Under the pieces are notes generated by a model. That model was not told the origin of the DNA. It saw nothing but the letters and a program-made list of their open reading frames with translations, and made no database searches. The position numbers were made by a program, and so were the translations under genes. This document shows, one piece after another, positions 58,715 to 64,000 of a stretch of 64,000 nucleotides of DNA. The stretch lies in contig JAKCPI010009509.1 in assembly GCA_023213315.1 (NCBI GenBank), positions 1 through 64,000 on the forward strand, in the 5' to 3' direction. This stretch comes from Euborellia annulipes (taxonomy: Eukaryota; Arthropoda; Insecta; Dermaptera; Anisolabididae). Every line of letters begins with the position of its first letter. The first letter of the stretch is position 1.

Positions 58715-58853
58715 TTAATTTTTGAAGATAACTCCGGTAAGATGGCGTCCATTTAGACGCACATATTTCTCCAGCCGAACCTTGAAGTGACTCATTACAT
58801 TGCGCAGCATTGATTTGAACAACTTCCTATCGGAATCGCACTTTCAGGGCTTC
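58715..58853 (-). pseudogene. Transposase C-terminal remnant
   Basis: Minus-strand frame reading FKSMLRNVMSHFKVRLEKY then VRLNGRHLTGVIFKN and a stop at 58715. The spacing of LRNVM, RLEKY and NGRHL before the stop resembles the C-terminus of arthropod IS630/Tc1-mariner-type transposases; this is family knowledge, not a search result. The upstream part is degraded. Confidence 0.5.
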
Positions 58854-58949
58854 AATTTTTCGAGGAGGGTTAAACTGATTTTCAGATAAGTTAAATCGAC
58901 AGTCCTGGATGAGTGCAAATCTATTTTATAATTTTTAAGCACGCTCCAC

Positions 58950-59020
58950 ATTTGAATAATTTGAGACACTGAAGAAGGGATGCGTTATGCAATCCGAAAT
59001 ATTTGCTAAATAAATTATTT
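58950..59020 (+). ncRNA. Hammerhead-like motif, GAAAT variant
   Basis: CTGAAGA at 58969-58975, stem II GGATGC paired with GCAATCC (one bulge), then GAAATATTTGC. AATAATTT and AAATTATT can pair as an outer stem. Same variant as 3059, also followed by AATAAA or AATTAAAG. Confidence 0.4.
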
Positions 59021-59504
59021 TACTGTGGAATCGCTGGTTTATTTTCCCTATTAACCATATTGAATCGCCCCAGCATACTTAATTTCATCTAATCTTGCCA
59101 TATATGTTATATTATCTTTCTAATATGTTTCTGTTTATTTTTTTTATTCCATCCACAGGATCGATTTTAAGAAATGCTAGAAAATGTACTAAAGAAAAAA
59201 AAACAAAAAAATAAATCAATAAGGTAAATATAAATTTTTAACCTTTCTTTCTTTTTCTCTAATGAAAGAAGGCCTCAAGATAACATCTCTCTGTCAATCT
59301 CTCCCTTCGCCCTTCTAATAAAACTTTTCGAAGGGCCACAATCTTGATGAAACATGGAATCAATATGATATCAGTAAAGGCCATCTTGGGCCAAAGCGTT
59401 TACGAAGGGAGGATGGACGATTTCGGAACTGACTCCCCTGAAAAACTATTTATGTGTATCTTGGAGAAAATTTAAAACATATGTCTTGTCTGTTTTTTTT
59501 TTTA

Positions 59505-59690
59505 ACAAACAAATAGCCGAAAAAAGATAGGGTGCCGCAGGGAGTTAACCTACCGATTTGTACTCAGTATGCCCTACCACTGGAGCAGAGCACGGCATTT
59601 GAATTCAAATAACCGAATAGCGTGCTGTGTGTGGTCTAGTTGTAAGACATACTGAGTATAATCAGGTAGATCAGTGCCTCTATTGTTTAA
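59505..59690. repeat. Second tRNA-like fold-back element
   Basis: CAAATAGCCGAAAAAAGAT, GAGTTAACC, GCCCTACCACTGG and the central GAATTCAAATAACCGAATAG match 31289-31605. The plus half has GTGGTCTAGTTGTAAGAC. Arms are more decayed and the right end is lost. Confidence 0.65.
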
Positions 59691-60019
59691 AAGTAGGTAC
59701 AAGTTTAAAAAAATAAAAAATACATAACATAAGAGAACTGCAGTAATATTATCTAATTATTTTCATGAATTGGATAAGGGATGGAGGAGGTGGGGGGGGG
59801 GGGGAATTCAACTCTTCTAAATCCTTCACAAAAAATATTTCCAAGAATTTTTCCCTTTGTACTCTAATTTGTTTAATTTATAAAAAACATTTCTTATATC
59901 AATATATTCGAATTTTTTCTTTAAAAAATATATGTACATAATGACCACTAACAGTTATGATTTTCATTCTGTATTAATGATTGTAAAACTATATTTATAA
60001 AAGAAAAATGTTTCATTGT

Positions 60020-60068
60020 TTATAGCTCCGAGGATGACTTTGACCAAAGTCGAAACGTCATCTGTTAG
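60020..60068 (+). ncRNA. Hammerhead-like motif, U4 to C
   Basis: CCGAGGA (60028-60034), perfect stem II GACTTT/AAAGTC with loop GACC, GAAACGTC (60052-60059). Stem I is weak. Only one core base deviates. Confidence 0.55.
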
Positions 60069-60274
60069 AAATATATATTTTTTATAAAGAAAAAAACCTG
60101 GTTGCGTGTTCTTCTAACTTTCAATCCTGATACCAATTCCATCAACCATAAACTACCTTTATACTATTTAAACTTTTTTTGAAGTGGCTGTGGGAAGGGT
60201 CCTCATATTAAGATACAGCCCCGTGTCCCGCCAGCTCTCGGCCACCCTGCTAGGCAGGGCGTAAATAACACAGA

Positions 60275-60595
60275 CCCTGTAATGCGGGGGGGGGGCGCAG
60301 AGGCCTGGACGCAAAAAAATTTGCCAAGTGGCGAAACAATTCGGTTCCGCAAAAAAAATTTTTCGCACGGGGGAAAAATTTCGTGTTCCTAAAAAAAAAA
60401 ATGTAAAATTATTTTCATGAGGGGGAAAAAATTTCCGAACAATTAAAAATTTCCTGTTCCTAAAAAAAAAGGTAAAGTGATTTTCAAACAATTTGGTTCC
60501 GCAAATAAAAAAACTTTTCGCGCAAAAATTTAGGCGGAACAATTTGGTTCCTTAAAAAATTTTTTTCCGCGGGGCGGAAAAAATATAGTATTTAT
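60275..60595. repeat. GGTTCCGC/AAAAAATTT degenerate tandem array
   Basis: Repeated GGTTCCGC, GTGTTCCT and TTTTCGC units with A/T spacers behind a G run, the same composition as the interiors of 19366-19743 and 30028-30278. Probably a decayed relative; no target duplication seen. Confidence 0.55.
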
Positions 60596-61261
60596 AATTT
60601 AATACAGATTCATGATAAAAATATTTTTCAAAAAATGCAATTAACGCTGGTAGAGAAAAAGACCCTCTCAGAAAAATGCAAATAAATAATTATTTAAAAA
60701 TTTATTAAAAGTGGTACTTTGTTAATAAGTAAATAATGTAATCGTTTTGTCAAAAGATTTCATTTCACAGAGAAGAGAAAAGTAAAGTCTGCAGCCGAGG
60801 AAAAAAAAGAATCCCATTGAGGAGCTCCTTAGGGAATCCCTTTTAGGGGAATTCTCTTGGGGGAATCCACTTGTTGTACGAATCCGGCCAATTTATTGCA
60901 GCCGGCGTTCACCGACTCTCCTCGTCGTCCTTTATCTATTTCTCTCTATCCGCCTTCCTTTATCTATTCCATCCTTTATTCGTAAACATCTCCGTCAAAA
61001 AGACGCAACATTCAGATCCTCCCTTCAACCTGTGATTTATCTACCAATTTTACGACTCTATTTGAATATGCTTCACTTTTATATTACACAATTAACCACA
61101 AATTTAAAGAATTTTTTTTACAAGGGTGAATTTTATTTTATCTATCTAATCTTCTTCTTTATCATGAAAATGAAGGATGAAATCTCTAAAAAAAAAAATG
61201 CATTACTCTCATATTTATGTTAGATCAAATTTGTTTGAAATATTAGTTTATTCTGAATAAA

Positions 61262-61425
61262 TGGTGATGTGACTAGTCGCACAGCACAAAACTTTCTCTT
61301 ACCTTCAGTAAGGTAAGAGAAAGTTGTGTAATGTTCTTGTTAAGAGATGAAAAATAAAATTCCATAAGAATCTTATTATGAATTTTTATTATAGAAAAAA
61401 AAATATATAGGTAAGAGAAAGTAAA
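61262..61425 (+). repeat. Short deleted copy of the ACTTTCTCTTACC family
   Basis: Starts GTGATGTGACTAGTCGCAC, contains ACTTTCTCTTACC and GGTAAGAGAAAGTTGTG, and ends GGTAAGAGAAAGTAAA. Confidence 0.7.
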
Positions 61426-61934
61426 AAAGTTCAAATGATATTCATTCGCAACAGGAAAAAGTAAAAAATGGAGTGATTTGAGTTATGAGGGGAAAATTTA
61501 TTAAAAATATATAGCCTATATATTTATTTATTTATAAAACGATAGTATAGGAAATTTTAAGATAAAGTTTAAAAAAAGTTTCGGTTTCGGCCGAAACTAA
61601 AATTAAAACCGAAACTCGGGTTCGGTTTCGGCTGAAAATCTAGATTAGGTCGGACTGGTATTATCTAGTGCTAGTAGCTTTAAACCGAGTGAAGGAAAGG
61701 GCAAAAGTAGAAATAGACGACAATAAATTTATTTTAAAGTTTATTGCTCTGTATAACCATACTTGTATTTCAAAGTTGCTTACATTAAAGCTACACCTAT
61801 TGTCTGTTAAAGTTCATTTTAACTTCGAAAATGATCTTTCTACATCACTGGACACCGACAAGACAACTACAAATTATTTAATATAAAATAATTGTTTGCA
61901 AATTTTTTTTTAAAAGAAATTGAATATTTTTTTT

Positions 61935-62450
61935 TTTCTCTTACCGAGAGAAAGTTATGTTTTGTGCTTGTTACACCAGATTTTTTGTGTCCTACATATA
62001 TTTAGTTTCCGACAGTACGATTCATTTGAATTCAAGATGTAAAATTTATAAACATTGGAAAATATTTATATTTTGTTACCATGGTAACCATTTCTCCTAT
62101 CTTTCCTATAAAGTACAAGAGTAAAGTGTGCTTCAAAAGATTTCAATGGCAAAATGAGATTTGAAAGAGCGTCTAAAAAATAATTTATTTTTGAATTTTA
62201 ATCAAAATCGTTGGAGCGAATTTTGGGAAAATCGAAAAAACTGAAAAAGTGCATCACTAAACTACTAGTACTTTTTGGCCGATTTTGTTTAAAAGCTTAT
62301 TTTCACTCTTCTGGGGGTGTCTTACTTAAATGTAAAATTTCAACCTCGTAGCTATCTACGTTGCTGAGATATTTTGTTCACAGACAGACACACTGACAGA
62401 CTAATTTGCGGGAAGCACTTTTTTGGACTCAGGGGACCTCAAAACGGATA
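61935..62450 (+). repeat. ACTTTCTCTTACC-family copy, 3' truncated
   Basis: From TCTCTTACCGAGAGAAAG through GTTACCATGGTAACCATTTC and AAAAGTGCATCACTAAAC to GGGGACCTCAAAACGG; lacks the terminal GGTAAGAGAAAGT. Confidence 0.8.
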
Positions 62451-62459
62451 TTAAGATAA

Positions 62460-63690
62460 TAATCTTAATTCCATCGGTCAGCAATAATAAACGAACAGAT
62501 TAGCTCCTACTTCCTCTTAATTTTCCGACCTGATGCTAATAAATAATGCAAATATATATTTTTTTTAATCACATTTATGAATAAATTAATCAAATCATAT
62601 TTTGCAAAAAATTCAAGTTATTATATAATCATTAAGGATAAATATTTCCAAAAAAATATAAAAAAAAGACAAAAAAATTGTGTGATAAATTTTTAATAAT
62701 TTATCATAGAGATTAACTGAGCGCGATAACGTTATGGATAAAACATATGACATGAGAGCAAACGTCCTAGGTCGCCGGTGTTATTTATATATTTAATAAA
62801 AAAAAAAACCGGAGGACGTATCAGATCTCTTCTATAGGGTGGACCAAAAGAATAACACTCGTTAACATTAACGAAGAAAAAAAATGTTTTATAGCATTAT
62901 ATTTAACTGGTATAACTGGCTGCAATGACTGCCTTCGGTGGGCCTTCCTTCTAGCCAGGGAGCTGCGCCCCCCTGACCCCCTTTTCGCCAATATGGAATA
63001 ATTCTTGTTTAAACATAATTGTTATGTTAAGATGTTAAGTATTAAAATCGCGTTTTTAATCTTAACTTAATAATTAGAAAATGGGAATGATAATGAGAAA
63101 TCAATAGATGTTAAAAACTGAGAACAATATTTATTGAAGATTTGAATCATTTTAATTTATTTTAAAAATTATATTTTATCAATTTAAAAATTGAATAATT
63201 AAATCTCACAATTATTTTTTTATAATTCGTCATTTATATTAAATTTCAACTTTCCTATTTTTGTCGTCACGGGGAAGGATCTTGAGTTCAAGTAGGGTAG
63301 TGGGGTGACACCAAAAAGCGTCTGCCAGAGGTGTCATAAATCATAAAGCTGCCAAAAGGAAAAATAATAGATTTGTGTTCAAATATTGAAAAAATTTGAT
63401 TTTAATTAATTCCTCAAAACATTTAAGAAATTCAAATTATTGCTACGTTACTCACTACATGTATTTAATTTGAAAAAGATTAATTGGAAATTGTGGATTT
63501 CTATAGAACATATATTAATACATACATACATTTTTCCATTTCATTTATATATATATATATAGATTACAGTTATGTTTTTATCTCATAAAACACCATTATG
63601 TACATTTTTCCTTTTACCATCTTTGCCGCTCTAGGTTGCAGCCTACTTAGCCTATTTATAAATACAGCCCTGAGTCAAATAAATTTCTAT
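62460..63690. other. Gene-free interval with element ends
   Basis: TAGGGTGGACCAAAAGAA near 62836 resembles the end of 26561-27185. A family A head lies near 62930-63000, (AT)n at 63547-63562. No gene supported. Confidence 0.4.
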
Positions 63691-63990
63691 AAATCCTTTG
63701 TCCGAATGTCTGTCTGTGATCAAAATAAATTCTAAAGGAAAAATAAGCTACGGGCTTGAAATTTTATATTAGTTAAGTTAGGTACCCCATTGAGGCGATA
63801 ATACATGTAAGAGTGAGGGAAGGGGGACAAAGGGGTCTATAATGCCCAGGGCGCCACTCTCAAAGGGCGTCAAATGCTTCCCTAGATAAACAAGATTTTC
63901 TGAAAAATTTTAATTTTTTTAACCAGAGTCGCACAGCACACACAACTTTCTCTTATCTTCGGTAATAACGAAAGTTGTGTACTGAGCTGT
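63690..63990. repeat. ACTTTCTCTTACC-family fragments
   Basis: Minus-type 3' body (GTCTGTCTGTGATCAAAATA, GAAATTTTATATTAGTTAAG) followed by a plus-type terminus CGCACAGCACACACAACTTT at 63931. Runs to the window edge. Confidence 0.55.
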
Positions 63991-64000
63991 CCCTTTAAAT

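Noticed and set aside
60168..60542. 124-codon minus-strand frame
   Set aside because: Longest non-zinc-finger frame but consists of the degenerate GGTTCCGC array; Phe-rich repeat translation.

Overview
This is a strongly AT-rich, intron-scale stretch of an animal nuclear genome, most likely an arthropod and possibly a crustacean. Evidence: eukaryotic splice signals, an arrayed C2H2 zinc-finger gene, mariner remnants, tRNA-derived SINE-like units, TIR elements with 8-bp target duplications, and dense simple repeats. There is no sign of prokaryotic operon structure. The species call is inference; the only solid statement is metazoan, repeat-rich.

Coding content is very low. The one convincing gene is a minus-strand, three-exon C2H2 zinc-finger gene (34573 down to 32442, 343 aa, seven fingers). 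A second, weaker minus-strand candidate lies at 54312-53841 (three short exons, about 121 aa, unidentified). All other recognisable protein matter is transposase debris: a mariner with an inverted internal block (35880-36256), a mariner C-terminal half (53095-53470) and a short transposase C-terminus (58715-58853).

The rest is a layered repeat landscape. (1) At least nine short elements have GC-rich termini and exact or near-exact 8-bp target-site duplications, as expected of hAT-type transposons (2029-2307, 2668-3192, 5807-6080, 12424-12935, 19366-19743, 24631-24997, 30028-30278, 46017-46276, 49635-50127). A tenth, 31839-35698, has the same hallmarks but is 3.86 kb long and contains the whole zinc-finger gene; its 8-bp duplication sits inside a mariner terminal repeat, so the gene appears to have been carried in by a transposon. 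(2) A high-copy family with ends reading ACTTTCTCTTACC / GGTAAGAGAAAGT (best copy 6502-7118) is scattered on both strands and often serves as the target of other insertions. (3) Many loci share the core CTGANGA, a stem II hairpin, then GAAACGTC, with flanking complementary arms: these fit type I hammerhead ribozymes with a minimal helix III, like those known from Penelope-like retroelements. The best are at 6376, 13535, 14060, 14519 and 42711, with a GUA-site version at 58141-58193 (minus). Most are followed by AATAAA and a GCTG-containing tail, and several occur as outward-pointing inverted pairs. (4) Fold-back elements with tRNA-like arms occur at 31289-31605 and 59505-59690.

Region by region: 1-8 kb holds nested TIR elements and two hammerheads; 8.8-9.0 kb is a GC/CpG-rich island; 10.7-15 kb has large fold-backs and four hammerhead loci; 15-31 kb is mostly TIR elements and SINE-like units; 31.3-36.8 kb is the nested mariner/hAT/zinc-finger locus; 37-50 kb is TIR elements plus a hammerhead cluster at 42.3-43.3 kb; 50.6-53 kb and 54.7-56.6 kb are largely featureless AT-rich DNA; 53-54.5 kb holds the mariner relic and the candidate gene; 56.6-60.1 kb has more hammerhead-like loci; the end returns to the ACTTTCTCTTACC family.
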